The translations under genes and the position numbers were made by a program. The notes under the pieces were generated by a model that was given only the letters and a program-made list of their open reading frames with translations, had not been told where the DNA came from and searched no databases. From Streptomyces sp. HNM0574 (GTDB lineage Bacteria > Actinomycetota > Actinomycetes > Streptomycetales > Streptomycetaceae): 64,000 nucleotides of DNA. Shown here piece by piece: positions 8,209-18,403 of the stretch (the first letter of the stretch is position 1; each line of letters starts with the position of its first letter). The DNA lies in NCBI RefSeq assembly GCF_012726235.1, contig NZ_JAASAH010000003.1, positions 186,001 through 250,000 on the forward strand, written 5' to 3'.

Positions 8209-9162
8209 TCACCGGGTCGTACTGCCCGTGACACCGCTGTCGGCGGCGCCCAGCGGCAGGACGCTCGCCCCCTGGCCGTCGAACCCGAGCGGGTTCGCCG
8301 CCCATCCGTCCCCCGCGAGCCTCGCCGCCTTCTCCGCCGCGCCGCCGCCCTCCGGCAGCGCCAGCACCGTGGGCCCCGCGCCGGAGATGACGGCGGGAAT
8401 GCCGTCGGCGCGCAGCCGGTGCACGAGCTCGACGCTCTCGGTCATCGCCGGAGCGCGGTACTCCTGGTGGAGCCGGTCCTCCGTGGCGGGCAGCAGCAGC
8501 TCCGGACGCCTGGTCAGCGCCTCGACGAGCAGCCCCGAACGGCCCGCGTTGAACGCCGCGTCGACGTGCGGGACCGTCTGCGGGATCAGCCCGCGCGCGG
8601 TCTCCGTCAGCAGCGGCTTACCGGGTACGAAGACCACCGGAACGATGGACTCCGAGGGCTCCATGCTGATCGCCCTGGCCGCGCCGCCGTCCGTCCAGGC
8701 CAGCGTGAACCCGCCGAGCAGACAGGCCGCGACGTTGTCCGGGTGGCCCTCGATCTCGGTGGCCAGCTCAAGCATCGCCGTCTCGTCGAGCCGGGCCTCG
8801 CCGCCCGTGGTCACGGCGCGCGCCGCCATGATGCCCGCGCAGATCGCGGCCGACGAGGAGCCGAGGCCGCGGCCGTGCGGGATGCGGTTGGCGCAGACGA
8901 CCTCCAGCCCGCGGGGCTGGCCGCCGAGCAGGTCGAAGGCCGTGCGCAGCGACCGTACGAGGAGGTGACTCTCGTCGCGGGGAAGGGTGTTCTCGCCCTC
9001 GCCCGCGATGTCGACGTGCAGCCCGGAGTCGGCGACGCGGACGACCACGTCGTCGTAGAGACCCAGGGCCAGGCCGAACGCGTCGTATCCCGGGCCGAGG
9101 TTGGCGCTGGTGGCAGGAACGCGCACCCGGACGGCGGCGGCGCGGAAGGCGGGACCGGCCAT
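8209..9162 (-). CDS. thrB: Homoserine kinase
   Basis: A 317-residue GHMP-family kinase that phosphorylates homoserine in threonine synthesis. Motif 1 is VPATSANLGPGYDAFG near residue 18; the ATP loop is PHGRGLGSSSAAICAG; the C-terminal motif is ISGAGPTVLAL. The ATG at 9162 is preceded by AAGGAGAG. Unlike the compact hom-thrC pair, thrB begins 424 bases after thrC, so it may have its own promoter. Confidence 0.96.
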   Translation of the reverse strand: MAGPAFRAAAVRVRVPATSANLGPGYDAFGLALGLYDDVVVRVADSGLHVDIAGEGENTLPRDESHLLVRSLRTAFDLLGGQPRGLEVVCANRIPHGRGLGSSSAAICAGIMAARAVTTGGEARLDETAMLELATEIEGHPDNVAACLLGGFTLAWTDGGAARAISMEPSESIVPVVFVPGKPLLTETARGLIPQTVPHVDAAFNAGRSGLLVEALTRRPELLLPATEDRLHQEYRAPAMTESVELVHRLRADGIPAVISGAGPTVLALPEGGGAAEKAARLAGDGWAANPLGFDGQGASVLPLGAADSGVTGSTTR

Positions 9163-9586
9163 CAGGCGATGACTCTCCTTGGTATTGATCTGGAGCAATT
9201 CCCCCTGGGGGGCCGGGGCTTGAGCCGGACCGGCCACCGCCCATGGCACATGGTGACGTGCATGGGGTCGGGGTGAACGCAAGCCTATCGAAGGAAGGTT
9301 CACTGGCGACATAGGGCGCACAGGAGGCGCACGATGCGTGTCGTCCCCGCCCCGCGCTCCCCGCCTGCGGCGGAGCTGCGGCGCGGTACCGACCCGGCCT
9401 CGTCACGCGTCCTCGGGAGCGTCAACGCCCCTGTCGCCGGTGGGGTTCCCACCCGGGCGCCGGGCGAAACCGCCGTCCGGTCCCACGGTCGGAACCGGGT
9501 GCTGCACCGCGCCGCACGGGCCCCGTGGTGCGGGGCACGTGCGGCGCGTGCGGTGGTGCGTGGTGCGGCCTGCGGTGCGTCGGGGC
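9163..9586 (-). other. Unusually long thrC-thrB spacer
   Basis: No convincing gene is seen in these 424 bases. On the minus strand a TAGGCT hexamer (9282-9287) resembles a principal-sigma -10 element about 120 bases before thrB and could drive it separately. The thrC-proximal part is GC-rich with short GTGCGGCG-type repetitions and no clear terminator. Confidence 0.4.
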
Positions 9587-10666
9587 TCAGGCGAGACCGA
9601 GACGGGCCGCGGCCGCGTCCGCGTCGACCGGGACGGTGACGGGCTGCGGGGCGCCCGCGACGGCCCAGTCCGGGTCCTTGAGGCCGTTGCCGGTGACGGT
9701 GCAGACGATGCGCTGGCCCGGGTCGACCTTGCCCTGCTCGGCGGCCTGCAGCAGACCGGCGACCGAGGCGGCCGAGGCGGGCTCGACGAAGACGCCCTCC
9801 TGCGCGGCCAACAGCTTGTAGGCGCGCAGGATCTGACGGTCGGTCACCATGTCGATGAAGCCGCCGGAGGCGTCCCGCGCCTGCTCGGCGAGCTTCCACG
9901 AGGCCGGGTTGCCGATCCGGATCGCGGTCGCGATGGTGCTCGGGTCGGTGACGGGCTCGCCCTTGACGATCGGCGCCGAACCGGACGCCTGGTAGCCCCA
10001 CATGCGCGGGGTGCGGGTGGCCGGGCCGTCGGCGAGGTACTCGCTGTACCCCTTCCAGTAAGCCGTGATGTTGCCCGCGTTGCCGACCGGGAGGACGTGG
10101 ATGTCGGGGGCGTCCCCGAGCATGTCGACGATCTCGAAGGCGGCGGTCTTCTGGCCCTCGATGCGCACCGGGTTCACCGAATTCACCAGTGCGACGGGGT
10201 ACTTCTCGGACAGGCCGCGCGCGAGCGTGAGGCAGTCGTCGAAGTTGCCGTCGACCTGGAGGATCTTCGCGCCGTGCACCAGCGCCTGGCCCATCTTGCC
10301 CAGGGCGATCTTGCCCTGTGGGACGAGGACGGCGCAGACCATGCCGGCGCGGACCGCGTACGCGGCGGCCGAGGCCGAGGTGTTGCCCGTGGAGGCGCAG
10401 ATGACGGCCTGGGCGCCGTCGGCCTTCGCCTTCGTGATGGCCATCGTCATGCCCCGGTCCTTGAAGGAACCGGTCGGGTTGGCGCCCTCCACCTTGAGGT
10501 GGACGTCGCAGCCCGTGAGCTGCGACAGGACCTGCGCCGGGACGAGCGGCGTGCCGCCCTCGCGCAGCGTCACGGCCTGGGTGTCAGGGGCGACCGGGAG
10601 CCGGTCGCGGTACTCCTCGATGATGCCGCGCCACTGCCCGCTCGCGGCAGTCCGAGCACTCTCCAT
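9587..10666 (-). CDS. thrC: Threonine synthase
   Basis: A 359-residue PLP enzyme converting O-phosphohomoserine to threonine. The PLP lysine is in [12 protein letters not shown] (about residue 60), with the glycine-rich phosphate-binding loop [15 protein letters not shown] further on. Length and layout match the short bacterial class. The ATG at 10666 has GGAAAG upstream and lies 14 bases after the hom stop, so hom and thrC form one transcript. Confidence 0.96.
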   Translation of the reverse strand: MESARTAASGQWRGIIEEYRDRLPVAPDTQAVTLREGGTPLVPAQVLSQLTGCDVHLKVEGANPTGSFKDRGMTMAITKAKADGAQAVICASTGNTSASAAAYAVRAGMVCAVLVPQGKIALGKMGQALVHGAKILQVDGNFDDCLTLARGLSEKYPVALVNSVNPVRIEGQKTAAFEIVDMLGDAPDIHVLPVGNAGNITAYWKGYSEYLADGPATRTPRMWGYQASGSAPIVKGEPVTDPSTIATAIRIGNPASWKLAEQARDASGGFIDMVTDRQILRAYKLLAAQEGVFVEPASAASVAGLLQAAEQGKVDPGQRIVCTVTGNGLKDPDWAVAGAPQPVTVPVDADAAAARLGLA

Positions 10667-10680
10667 GATGGTCACTTTCC

Positions 10681-11982
10681 TTAACTCCCCTGCTCCCCTT
10701 CGACCCGCATGATGCTGGCGACACCGCGTACGGTGTCCAGTTTGCGCAGCGCCTCGACGGTCGCGCTGAGCGCCGCGTCCGCTGCCCGGTGGGTGACGAC
10801 GACCAGCCACGCGTCGCCGTCCTTGCCCTGCTGACGGACGGTGTCGATGGACACCCCGTGCTCGGCGAAGACCATGGCGACCTGCGCGAGCACGCCGGGC
10901 TTGTCCGCGACGTCGAGGCTGATGTGGTACCGCGTGACGACCTCGCCCATGGGGGACACGGGCAGCTGGGTGTACGCGGACTCCCCGGGGCCCTTCGCCC
11001 CGTTGAGCTTGTTGCGGCAGGCGGCGACGAGGTCGCCGAGCACCGCCGATGCAGTGGGGGAACCGCCGGCGCCGGGGCCGTAGAACATCAGCTGGCCCGC
11101 CGCGTCGGACTCGACGAAGACGGCGTTGTAGGCCTCGCGGACGCTCGCGAGCGGGTGGCTGAGCGGGATCATCGCCGGGTGCACGCGGGCGGTGACGCTG
11201 CGGCCGTCGGCCGCGCGCTCGCAGATGGCGAGCAGCTTGACCGTGCAGCCCATGCGCTTCGCGGACGCGATGTCGGCGGCGGTGACCTCGGTGAGGCCCT
11301 CGCGGTGCACGTCGTCGAGGCGTACCCGGGTGTGGAAGGCGATGCCGGCGAGGATCGCGGCCTTCGCGGCGGCGTCGAAGCCCTCGACGTCGGCGGTCGG
11401 GTCGGCCTCCGCGTACCCGAGGGCGGTGGCCTCGTCGAGTGCCTCGCTGTAGCCGGCGCCGCTGGTGTCCATCCGGTCGAGGATGAAGTTGGTGGTGCCG
11501 TTGACGATGCCGAGGACGCGGTTGACCTTGTCCCCGGCGAGCGATTCGCGCAGCGGCTTGACCAGCGGGATCGCGGCGGCGACGGCGGCCTCGTAGAAGA
11601 GGTCGACGCCGTGCTTCTCGGCCGACTCGTGCAGCGTCGAGCCGTCCTCGGCGAGCAGCGCCTTGTTGGCCGTGACGACGCTGGCGCCGTGCTCGAAGGC
11701 GGTGGTGATCAGCCCGCGCGCGGGCTCGATCCCGCCGATGACCTCGACGACGACGTCGATGTCCTCGCGCTGAGCGAGGGCCGTCGCGTCGGTGGTGACG
11801 AGGGCCGGGTCGATGCCCTCGCGCACCCGGTCGGGCCTGCGCACGGCGACCCCGGCCAGTTCGACCGGGGCTCCGATCCGGGCCGCGAGGTCCTCCGCGT
11901 GCGTCGTCATGATGCGTGCCACCTCTGAGCCGACGACCCCACAGCCCAGCAGCGCCACTTTCAGCGGACGCGTACGCATCAT
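10681..11982 (-). CDS. hom: Homoserine dehydrogenase
   Basis: A 433-residue NAD(P)-dependent enzyme reducing aspartate semialdehyde to homoserine, the branch point to Thr and Met. The Rossmann motif [12 protein letters not shown] is at residues 8-19; the catalytic region has [12 protein letters not shown] and the signature [21 protein letters not shown]-terminal ACT domain (about 355-430) implies feedback inhibition by threonine. Of two adjacent ATG codons, the first (11982) sits best behind GAGGTCGA. It is the promoter-proximal gene of hom-thrC. Confidence 0.96.
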   Translation of the reverse strand: MMRTRPLKVALLGCGVVGSEVARIMTTHAEDLAARIGAPVELAGVAVRRPDRVREGIDPALVTTDATALAQREDIDVVVEVIGGIEPARGLITTAFEHGASVVTANKALLAEDGSTLHESAEKHGVDLFYEAAVAAAIPLVKPLRESLAGDKVNRVLGIVNGTTNFILDRMDTSGAGYSEALDEATALGYAEADPTADVEGFDAAAKAAILAGIAFHTRVRLDDVHREGLTEVTAADIASAKRMGCTVKLLAICERAADGRSVTARVHPAMIPLSHPLASVREAYNAVFVESDAAGQLMFYGPGAGGSPTASAVLGDLVAACRNKLNGAKGPGESAYTQLPVSPMGEVVTRYHISLDVADKPGVLAQVAMVFAEHGVSIDTVRQQGKDGDAWLVVVTHRAADAALSATVEALRKLDTVRGVASIMRVEGEQGS

Positions 11983-12091
11983 TCGACCTCGCTTCTCATC
12001 ATGTTCCGGTTGGTGCTGTCCGGTGTACTCAAGTCTCACGTACCGGTCCGGAGATTCCACGCCGGGTCCAGTATGTGGGATTCATTTCTCA

Positions 12092-13483
12092 CTAGCCGAC
12101 ATCGAGACGCAGGAGATCCTCCTCCGTCTCGCGCCGGACGATCACGCGTGCCGCGCCCTCGCGGACGGCGACGACCGGCGGGCGCAGCGCGTGGTTGTAG
12201 TTGCTCGCCATCGACCGGCAGTACGCGCCCGTGGCGGGCACGGCGAGCAGGTCACCCGGCGCGAGATCGGCGGGCAGGAAGGCGTCGCGGACGACGATGT
12301 CGCCGCTCTCGCAGTGCTTGCCGACCACGCGCGAGAGCATCGGCTCGGCCGTCGAGGCGCGGGAGACCAGCGAGACGGTGTACTCGGCGTCGTACAGCGC
12401 GGTGCGGATGTTGTCCGACATTCCGCCGTCGACACTCACGTACGTCCGCAGGCCCTCCAGCTCCTTAACGGTACCGACCTCGTACAGCGTGAAGGCCGTC
12501 GGGCCGACGATCGCGCGCCCGGGCTCCACCGAGAGCCGCGGGACCGACAGCCCGGCGCTCTCGCACTCGCGGGTGACGATGTCGCCGAGCGCCTTGGCGA
12601 TCTCGTGCGGCTCGCGCGGGTCGTCGTCCGGGGTGTACGCGATGCCGAGGCCGCCGCCGAGGTCGATCTCGGGCAGCTCGACGCCGTGCTCGTCGCGCAC
12701 CTCGGTCAGCAGGCCGACGACGCGGCGCGCGGAGACCTCGAAGCCCGCCATGTCGAAGATCTGCGAGCCGATGTGCGAGTGGATGCCCGTCAGCTCCAGG
12801 CCGTCGAGCTTCAGCACCCGGCGCACGGCCTCGGCGGCCTGGCCGTCGGCCAGCGCGAGGCCGAACTTCTGGTCCTCGTGCGCCGTCGCGATGAACTCGT
12901 GGGTGTGCGCCTCGACGCCGACCGTCACCCGGATCTGCACCGGCTGCCGGCGGCCGAGCCGCTGGGCGACGTGCGCCACCCGGACGATCTCCTGGAAGGA
13001 GTCCAGGACGATCCGGCCGACGCCCGCCTCGACGGCGCGCTCGATCTCGGCCGTCGACTTGTTGTTGCCGTGCAGCGCGATCCGCTCGGCGGGCATGCCC
13101 GCGTCGAGCGCGGTGGCCAGCTCGCCTGCGGAGCAGACGTCGAGGTTCAGCCCCTCCTCCGTCAGCCAGCGGACGACGGCGCGGGAGAGGAACGCCTTGC
13201 CCGCGTAGAACACGTCGGCCTCCTCGCCGAAGGCCGCGCGCCAGGCGCGGCAGCGGGCGCGGAAGTCCTCCTCGTCGAGGAAGTACGCCGGGGTGCCGAA
13301 CTCCTCGGCGAGCCGGGCGACGTCCATGCCGCCGACGGTGACGGAGCCGTCCTCGGTGCGCGTCGTGGTCCGCGACCAGACGCGCGGGTCCAGCGCGTTG
13401 AGGTCGGTGGGCGGGGGGCTGAAGTGTCCCTCCGGGAGGACGTCGGCGTGACGGGGCCCGGCGGGGTGTGCGGAACGGCTCAT
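12092..13483 (-). CDS. lysA: Diaminopimelate decarboxylase
   Basis: A 463-residue fold-III PLP decarboxylase making lysine from meso-diaminopimelate. The PLP lysine is in [16 protein letters not shown], the HGNNKS motif and the glycine-rich [11 protein letters not shown] loop follow, and the C-terminal [12 protein letters not shown] segment carries the Cys-Glu-Ser/Gly region typical of the family. It starts 16 bases after the ArgS-like gene and ends 109 bases before hom. The segment 11983-12091 is probably the hom promoter. Confidence 0.96.
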   Translation of the reverse strand: MSRSAHPAGPRHADVLPEGHFSPPPTDLNALDPRVWSRTTTRTEDGSVTVGGMDVARLAEEFGTPAYFLDEEDFRARCRAWRAAFGEEADVFYAGKAFLSRAVVRWLTEEGLNLDVCSAGELATALDAGMPAERIALHGNNKSTAEIERAVEAGVGRIVLDSFQEIVRVAHVAQRLGRRQPVQIRVTVGVEAHTHEFIATAHEDQKFGLALADGQAAEAVRRVLKLDGLELTGIHSHIGSQIFDMAGFEVSARRVVGLLTEVRDEHGVELPEIDLGGGLGIAYTPDDDPREPHEIAKALGDIVTRECESAGLSVPRLSVEPGRAIVGPTAFTLYEVGTVKELEGLRTYVSVDGGMSDNIRTALYDAEYTVSLVSRASTAEPMLSRVVGKHCESGDIVVRDAFLPADLAPGDLLAVPATGAYCRSMASNYNHALRPPVVAVREGAARVIVRRETEEDLLRLDVG

Positions 13484-13499
13484 GTCCAGGGATCCACTT

Positions 13500-14315
13500 C
13501 TACAGATGTGCGGGTGCGGTGACGCCGAGCTGGGAGAGGCCGCCGGCCAGCACCGTCCCGGCGGCAGCGGCGAGTGCCAGCCGGGCCCGGTGGACGGCCC
13601 CGGGTTTCTCGTCACCGCGCGGCAGGGACGGGCACGCGTCGTGGAAGTCGAAGAACGCCTCGCCGACCGCTTCCAGGTGGCGGGCGTGCGCGCGCGAGGA
13701 ACCGGCCAGCTGCCGGCGGTGGTCGGCCAGCAGCCCGAGCAGCGCCCGCTCGCGCACGTGGTCGTACGGGTACGCGGCCTCGCCTTCGCTCCGGGGGGTC
13801 ACCCCGAGCTCGTCGCCGCCGCGCAGCAGGGCGCGGGCGCGGGCGTGCGCGTACTGGACGCGGAACAGCGGGCTGGAGGTGTCCCGTACGGCGAGGGAGC
13901 GGGGGTCGTCGCCGGTGGCGGCGGACCAGGAGGCGATGTCGGAGGCGGGATCGTCCGCCTCGGGCTCCGGCGCCCCCGCGGCCAGCTCGCCCACCAGGGC
14001 CGACCTGGCTCCGGCGTCGAGCGTGACGTCCAGGAAACCGGGGCCGGTGATCTCCACCCGGGCGATGCCCGGCTGCCGCAGCAGTTCCCCGCGCAGCACC
14101 GGGGCGACCTCGCGCGGCGTCCGGCCCACGGCCTTGGCCAGCGGGAACGCGATGTTCAGCGCGTAGTCCCCGTGGCCCCGCCGGGGCGCGGTGCCGACGG
14201 TGGCCCGTTCCGTCGCAGCCGTCACGGCCTCCGCGCCGGCCGCCGGAAGGGCGCCGTCCGCGAGGACGCGGCGCACGGCGTGCAGCACGGTGCGCGAGAG
14301 CTGGTCAGGGGTCAC
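13500..14315 (-). CDS. nrtL: ArgS-related anticodon-binding protein (NrtL type)
   Basis: A 271-residue protein resembling arginyl-tRNA synthetase with the catalytic domain removed: an N-terminal ArgS domain ([24 protein letters not shown] and [12 protein letters not shown], about 45-115) joined to a C-terminal DALR anticodon-binding domain (residues 150-271). There is no Rossmann core, HIGH or KMSKS motif, so it cannot charge tRNA. The GTG start is at 14315. It sits directly upstream of lysA, a linkage I recall from other streptomycetes. tRNA-Arg or RNA binding is inferred; the role is not established here. Confidence 0.88.
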   Translation of the reverse strand: MTPDQLSRTVLHAVRRVLADGALPAAGAEAVTAATERATVGTAPRRGHGDYALNIAFPLAKAVGRTPREVAPVLRGELLRQPGIARVEITGPGFLDVTLDAGARSALVGELAAGAPEPEADDPASDIASWSAATGDDPRSLAVRDTSSPLFRVQYAHARARALLRGGDELGVTPRSEGEAAYPYDHVRERALLGLLADHRRQLAGSSRAHARHLEAVGEAFFDFHDACPSLPRGDEKPGAVHRARLALAAAAGTVLAGGLSQLGVTAPAHL

Positions 14316-14411
14316 GCGACAAGCGTATGGGAGAGGGGGCGGGGGTGTGCGAACGGGATTCGCCGGACGTCCCGCCTTCGCAACCGGCTGTTCATGTCTG
14401 GAGGGCGCGGC

Positions 14412-14975
14412 TCAGCGGGCCCCGCCCGCGCCCGAGTCGGCCGCCGGTTCGGGCCCGGTCTCCGCCGCCATGCCCTCGCCCTCCGGCACACCGTCCGCCT
14501 CCCGCTCGCGGGCGGCGGCGTCCGGCCGGGAGCCGTGTTCCGGGCAGCCGGGCCGCACCGCCTCCTCGTACCCGTCCGGCAGGCCGCGTTCGCCGCGCAT
14601 CAGGCGGCGCACCGTACGCACCAGGTCGGCGGGCTCGAAGGGCTTGGCCAGCACCGCGTCCACGCCGTGCCACCGTCCGGCGGCCGCGCTCTCGGGCCCG
14701 CCGTGGTCACCGTGGCCGGTGCAGCCGCTGATGATGGCCGCCGGGATGTGCCGCGTCCGCGGATCGGAACGCAGGCGGTCGGCCGTCCGCAGCCCGTCGA
14801 GCCGGGGCATCGCCACGTCGAGCGTGACCACATCGGGCCGGACGCGGTGCACGGCCTCCAGACACTCGACGCCGTCGGCGGCGGTCACGACCTCGAAGCC
14901 CTCCAGCTCGAGGTTGACCTTGATCAGCTGCCGGATCACCTTGTTGTCGTCGACGACAAGTACCCGGCCGGACAT
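14412..14975 (-). CDS. Stand-alone response regulator receiver protein
   Basis: A 187-residue protein with a single CheY-like receiver domain (residues 3-125): acidic pocket VVDDN, phosphoacceptor Asp in VVTLDVAMPRLDG, and the conserved Lys in LAKPFEP. The C-terminal 60 residues are Pro/Glu/Ala-rich and contain no DNA-binding domain, so output is probably through protein contacts. The ATG at 14975 directly precedes SGRVLVVDDN; a GTG two codons upstream is an alternative. No sensor kinase is adjacent. 14976-15260 holds no gene I can support. Confidence 0.88.
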   Translation of the reverse strand: MSGRVLVVDDNKVIRQLIKVNLELEGFEVVTAADGVECLEAVHRVRPDVVTLDVAMPRLDGLRTADRLRSDPRTRHIPAAIISGCTGHGDHGGPESAAAGRWHGVDAVLAKPFEPADLVRTVRRLMRGERGLPDGYEEAVRPGCPEHGSRPDAAAREREADGVPEGEGMAAETGPEPAADSGAGGAR

Positions 14976-15260
14976 ACCTGGCACACGACAGAGCCTAGGC
15001 ACGGCACTTCGGCTGCGTCCCGGTTTTGCCCATTTCCACCCCGCGGCCTCCGCCCTGCCCTGCCCGGATCCCGCCCCGGAGTGCCCGAACGTGCCCGTCC
15101 GCCCCCGCCCGCGTACGGGCCGGCCTCCGCGCCGGGGCCCGTTAGCACCCCGGGAGACGGCCCCGAAGCCCCCTCGCCGACCGCTCCTGAAATCCGGGTT
15201 CCGGTGCACCCCCGCCGAGCTGGTAGTGTTCTACCCGTCGAAGCGCACAGCGCCCGACGC

Positions 15261-15332
15261 GCCCCCGTAGCTCAGGGGATAGAGCAACGGCCTCCGGAGC
15301 CGTGTGCGCAGGTTCGAATCCTGCCGGGGGTA
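15261..15332 (+). tRNA. tRNA-Arg(CCG)
   Basis: A full cloverleaf can be drawn: acceptor stem GCCCCCG/CGGGGGT with a closing G-U, D arm GCTC...GAGC, anticodon stem-loop ACGGC-CTCCGGA-GCCGT giving anticodon CCG, and T arm CGCAGG-TTCGAAT-CCTGCC. The CCA end is not encoded. CCG reads CGG, one of the two major Arg codons in this GC-rich genome. Confidence 0.95.
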
Positions 15333-15354
15333 CTTCGAGAGAAGTGCTGATGGG

Positions 15355-15395
15355 CCCCGTGGCCTGGGAGATGACTCCCGGTCGCGGGGTTTTTT
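15355..15395 (+). terminator. Intrinsic terminator after tRNA-Arg
   Basis: Outer stem CCCCG/CGGGG encloses GGGAG/CTCCC and is followed by a run of six T residues, a textbook intrinsic terminator 22 bases after the tRNA. Confidence 0.85.
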
Positions 15396-15546
15396 CGTGT
15401 CCGCGCGGGCATTCTCCCCGTCCCCCGGTCGTCACCCGCGCGTGGTTGCGATGTCGGTGGGGGCCACTAGAGTCCCTCGGCATCGGCAGGCAAGTGCCGC
15501 GAAGCGGGAACTACGGGGAACCACGGGGAAGTTCGGGGGAAAGATC

Positions 15547-16284
15547 ATGAAGCGAGCGCGGATCGTGCTCGGGGTCGTCGCGGTGGGCGCGCTGGCCGCG
15601 GCGGGGACGGTCACGGCCGTCGGTGCCGAGGGGGACGCCTCGGCGGACGGGAAGGCCGTCGGTACGTACGCCGAGTTCTCGCGGCTGGACCAGCGGTCGG
15701 CGGGGCAGTTCGGCGCCGGGGACGCGGTGGCCGGCCAGTGGTCCTGGCGTACGGAGCCCTCCGGGGAGTTCAGCGTCAACTGGGATCAGGAGCGGCCGGA
15801 GAACCGGGAGCGGTTCCGGCGTTCCGCCGACGGCGAGTGGCTGCTGCTGGACGGCTGGGGGCAGAAGGGCACCGAGTACTACGAGCAGCGCGTCACGGAG
15901 GAGAAGGCCGGGGACGCCAACTGCGCGGGCATGAAGGCGATTCCGTCCGAGGACGCCCGGCAGCACTACGTGCGCTGGAACATCCCGGCCGAGGGCTACT
16001 GCCTGGACGCGAAGGGCACCGTCCAGGAGGAGAAGGGCGGGAAGAAGATCAACTTCCGGCACCGGCAGGTCTGGTCGCCGCCCGCGCCCTGCGAGAACGC
16101 CCGGTACAAGGACCAGATGTGCATCACGCAGCACGAGATCTGGTGGGACGACAACAACCACCCGTACGAGAAGACCCTTGACCGGAAGGTGCAGTTGGCC
16201 AAGGGGCTCGGCATGGCCTTCCGCATCGACCAGAGCTTCCCGAAGCCGTGGTCGGCCGAGATGACGCGGCACTGGGACTACTGA
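15547..16284 (+). CDS. Secreted protein of unknown function
   Basis: A 245-residue protein with a signal peptide: KRARI, a hydrophobic stretch to about residue 24, then AVGAEGDASADG suggesting signal peptidase I cleavage. The mature part has four Cys in its second half (positions within ANCAGMK, GYCLDAK, PPCENAR and QMCITQHE), probably two disulfides, and many Trp and Tyr residues. The region before the ATG contains a good GGGGGAAAG site. I do not recognise the family. It is monocistronic: a tRNA terminator lies upstream and a convergent hairpin downstream. Confidence 0.85.
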   Translation: MKRARIVLGVVAVGALAAAGTVTAVGAEGDASADGKAVGTYAEFSRLDQRSAGQFGAGDAVAGQWSWRTEPSGEFSVNWDQERPENRERFRRSADGEWLLLDGWGQKGTEYYEQRVTEEKAGDANCAGMKAIPSEDARQHYVRWNIPAEGYCLDAKGTVQEEKGGKKINFRHRQVWSPPAPCENARYKDQMCITQHEIWWDDNNHPYEKTLDRKVQLAKGLGMAFRIDQSFPKPWSAEMTRHWDY

Positions 16285-16295
16285 CCCGGCGCACG

Positions 16296-16345
16296 CGTAC
16301 GGCCCGGGCCGCCGCGTCCGGGGACGTCGCGGGCCGGGCCGTACG
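16296..16345. terminator. Bidirectional terminator between convergent genes
   Basis: Inverted repeat CGTACGGCCCGG/CCGGGCCGTACG (12 bp) with a GC-rich loop, placed between the secreted-protein stop and the stop of the leftward LCP gene; it can serve both. Confidence 0.75.
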
Positions 16346-16356
16346 GGGAGCCTCGG

Positions 16357-17595
16357 TCAGTGGGGGCTGCTGACCGGGGAGTTGTTCTGGTCGCCCACCG
16401 AGTTCGCCGTCGCGGAGGACGGGACGGGGCGGTCCTTGCGCAGCGCCTGCCACACCTGCTGGGACTGCTTCTCCAGCGGGAGGACGCGCTCCGGGTTCTG
16501 CGGGTCGTAGGTGACCGGGAGCGTGCGCGCGTCGAGGTGTTCGGGGTCGATGCCCTTGAGGTCCTTGGCGAGGGACAGGAGCTTGCCGGTGGAGGCCAGG
16601 TCGTCGTCGGCGGTGACGCTGCTGGTGGCCGTGTCGGCGAGCCCGTACAGCTTGCCCGGGTCGCCGAGCAGGCCGATGTCGTCGACCTGGCGGATCAGGG
16701 ACTTCAGGAACTCCTGCTGGAGCTGTATCCGGCCGAGGTCGCTGCCGTCGCCCACGCCGTGGCGGGTGCGGACCAGCTGGAGGGCCTGCTCGCCCTTGAG
16801 CTTGTGCTTGCCCGCCTCCAGGGAGAGGTGGCTGTCCTCGTCCTTGATGGCCTTGTCGGTGGTGATGTCCACGCCGCCGAGCTCGTCCACGAGCTTCTTG
16901 AAGCCCTTGAAGTCGACCTGGAGGTAGTGGTCCATGCGCAGCCCGGACATCCGCTCGACGGTCTTCATCGTGCAGGCGGGGCCGCCCGCCTGGTAGGACG
17001 CGTTGAACATCGCCTTCTGCTCGCCCGGCACGCTGCCGCCGCCCTTCGGGTCGGCGCAGGCGGGCCGGTCGACCTCGGTGTCGCGGGGGATGCTCACCAG
17101 GTCGGCACGCTTGTGGGACTTGTCGACGTGCAGCACCATCGCGGTGTCCGCGCGGGCGCCGCCGGTGTCCTTGCCGTACTGGCCGTGCGTGCCGGCCCGC
17201 GAGTCGGAGCCGAGCAGCAGGATGTTCATCGCGCCGCCGCGCGCGCCGCCCGGGCGGTCGTCACCGAGCGCGGCGTCGACGTCGACGCCCTTGAGGTTCG
17301 AGTTCAGGTGGGTCATCCACAGCGCGCCGAGCCCGCCGCCCAGCAGCAGGAAGCCGAGGAGGGACCAGGCCGCGATCTTCATCGACCGCCCCCGGCCGCG
17401 CCTCCGCTTCCCGTGCCGCCCGGTACGGGTGGCGCCGGGGTGGGGCTGCTCCGTGGCGTGGTACGGCTGGCCGGCCGCGTACAGCTGCTGCGTGGCGTCC
17501 GGCTGGTCCGCGGCGTACGGCTGGTCCGCGCTCCGCGGCTGTTCCGGATGCGGCGGCTGCCCGCCCTGGGTCCGGTCCCCGCTGTCTTGCGGCAT
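16357..17595 (-). CDS. LytR-CpsA-Psr (LCP) family cell-wall ligase, second copy
   Basis: A 412-residue LCP protein, clearly paralogous to the one at 4299-5429 (same ILLLGSDSRAG, ADTAMVLHVD, SIPRDTEVD, VRTRHGVGDGSDLGRIQ motifs). It differs by a longer N-terminal cytoplasmic tail (residues 1-75) rich in Gln-Pro-Tyr-Ala repeats before a basic cluster GKRRRGRGRS and one membrane segment. Expected role: transfer of a lipid-linked glycopolymer to peptidoglycan. A muralytic protein gene lies upstream on the same strand, 235 bases away, giving a cell-wall-themed neighbourhood. 17596-17830 shows only short GC-rich repetitions. Confidence 0.92.
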   Translation of the reverse strand: MPQDSGDRTQGGQPPHPEQPRSADQPYAADQPDATQQLYAAGQPYHATEQPHPGATRTGRHGKRRRGRGRSMKIAAWSLLGFLLLGGGLGALWMTHLNSNLKGVDVDAALGDDRPGGARGGAMNILLLGSDSRAGTHGQYGKDTGGARADTAMVLHVDKSHKRADLVSIPRDTEVDRPACADPKGGGSVPGEQKAMFNASYQAGGPACTMKTVERMSGLRMDHYLQVDFKGFKKLVDELGGVDITTDKAIKDEDSHLSLEAGKHKLKGEQALQLVRTRHGVGDGSDLGRIQLQQEFLKSLIRQVDDIGLLGDPGKLYGLADTATSSVTADDDLASTGKLLSLAKDLKGIDPEHLDARTLPVTYDPQNPERVLPLEKQSQQVWQALRKDRPVPSSATANSVGDQNNSPVSSPH

Positions 17596-17830
17596 CAGCT
17601 CTGCACTCTCGTTCTCGGCTCACGCACGGGTGAGCCGTCTCGTTCGGTCCGCACGGTGCGCTGGGCGCCTGCGGTCCGCATGGTGCGTACGGTGCGTACG
17701 GCCCGTGCGGGTTCGTTCGGTCGGTCCGGGGATGCGCCGCCGGGCCTTGGCCGCGTCACGCGTCGTCCTCGTACGGCGTGACAGCGGGCCCGGGCGGCTC
17801 ACGCGCCGCCTCGCGGCGGGTCCGGGTGGA

Positions 17831-18403
17831 TCAGTACGCGGAGTCGACGTTGTCGATGGAGCCGTAGCGGTCGGCGGCGTAGTTGGCGGCCGCGGTGATG
17901 TTGGCGACCGGGTCGGTCAGGTCGTCCGGGGTGCCCTTGACGTGGTACGCGTCGAAGGTCGGCTGGATCACCTGGAGCAGGCCCTTGGACGGGGTGCCCG
18001 CCTGGGCGTTCACGTCCCAGCCGTTCTCGGCGTTCGGGTCGCCGCCGGACTCGCGCATGATGTTGCGGTGCAGGCCCTCGTAGGAGCCGGGTATGCCCTT
18101 CTCCTTCATGATGTCGAGGGCCTCGTTGATCCAGCCGTCGAGCTGACCGCCGCCGCCCTGCTTGGCGCTCTTCGCGGCGGTGTGGGCCTGCTGCGCGACG
18201 CTCTCCGCCGAGACCTTGGTCGCGGCGGTGGTGTTCACCGACTGCGGCGCGTCCGCGTGGGCGGGCGACGGGGCCAGCGAGAGGGCGACGGCCGCCGCAC
18301 CGGTCGCGACCAGGCCCGCGACGGAGAACCGGCGGACGCGGGCGGCCCGGCCGGTACCGGCGGTGGTGGCGGTCGCGGCGGCGGTGGTGGCGTGGAAAGA
18401 CAT
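17831..18403 (-). CDS. Secreted transglycosylase-like (SLT-type) protein
   Basis: A 190-residue exported protein. The signal region runs from basic RAARVRRFSVAG to SPAHADAP. After an Ala/Thr/Lys-rich linker with a Gly cluster, the domain (about 85-190) shows NIMRESGGDPNA, in which the Glu matches the catalytic acid of soluble lytic transglycosylases, and GTPSKGLLQVIQPTFDAYHV, matching the SLT GLMQ motif. It should cleave or bind peptidoglycan. The RBS GAAGAGGTAG is good. Related streptomycete proteins act in germination and growth; that link is inferred. Confidence 0.88.
   Translation of the reverse strand: MSFHATTAAATATTAGTGRAARVRRFSVAGLVATGAAAVALSLAPSPAHADAPQSVNTTAATKVSAESVAQQAHTAAKSAKQGGGGQLDGWINEALDIMKEKGIPGSYEGLHRNIMRESGGDPNAENGWDVNAQAGTPSKGLLQVIQPTFDAYHVKGTPDDLTDPVANITAAANYAADRYGSIDNVDSAY

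Noticed and set aside
15261..15332. tRNA-Arg as an integration site
   Set aside because: No integrase, excisionase or direct repeat of the tRNA 3' end is seen on either side.
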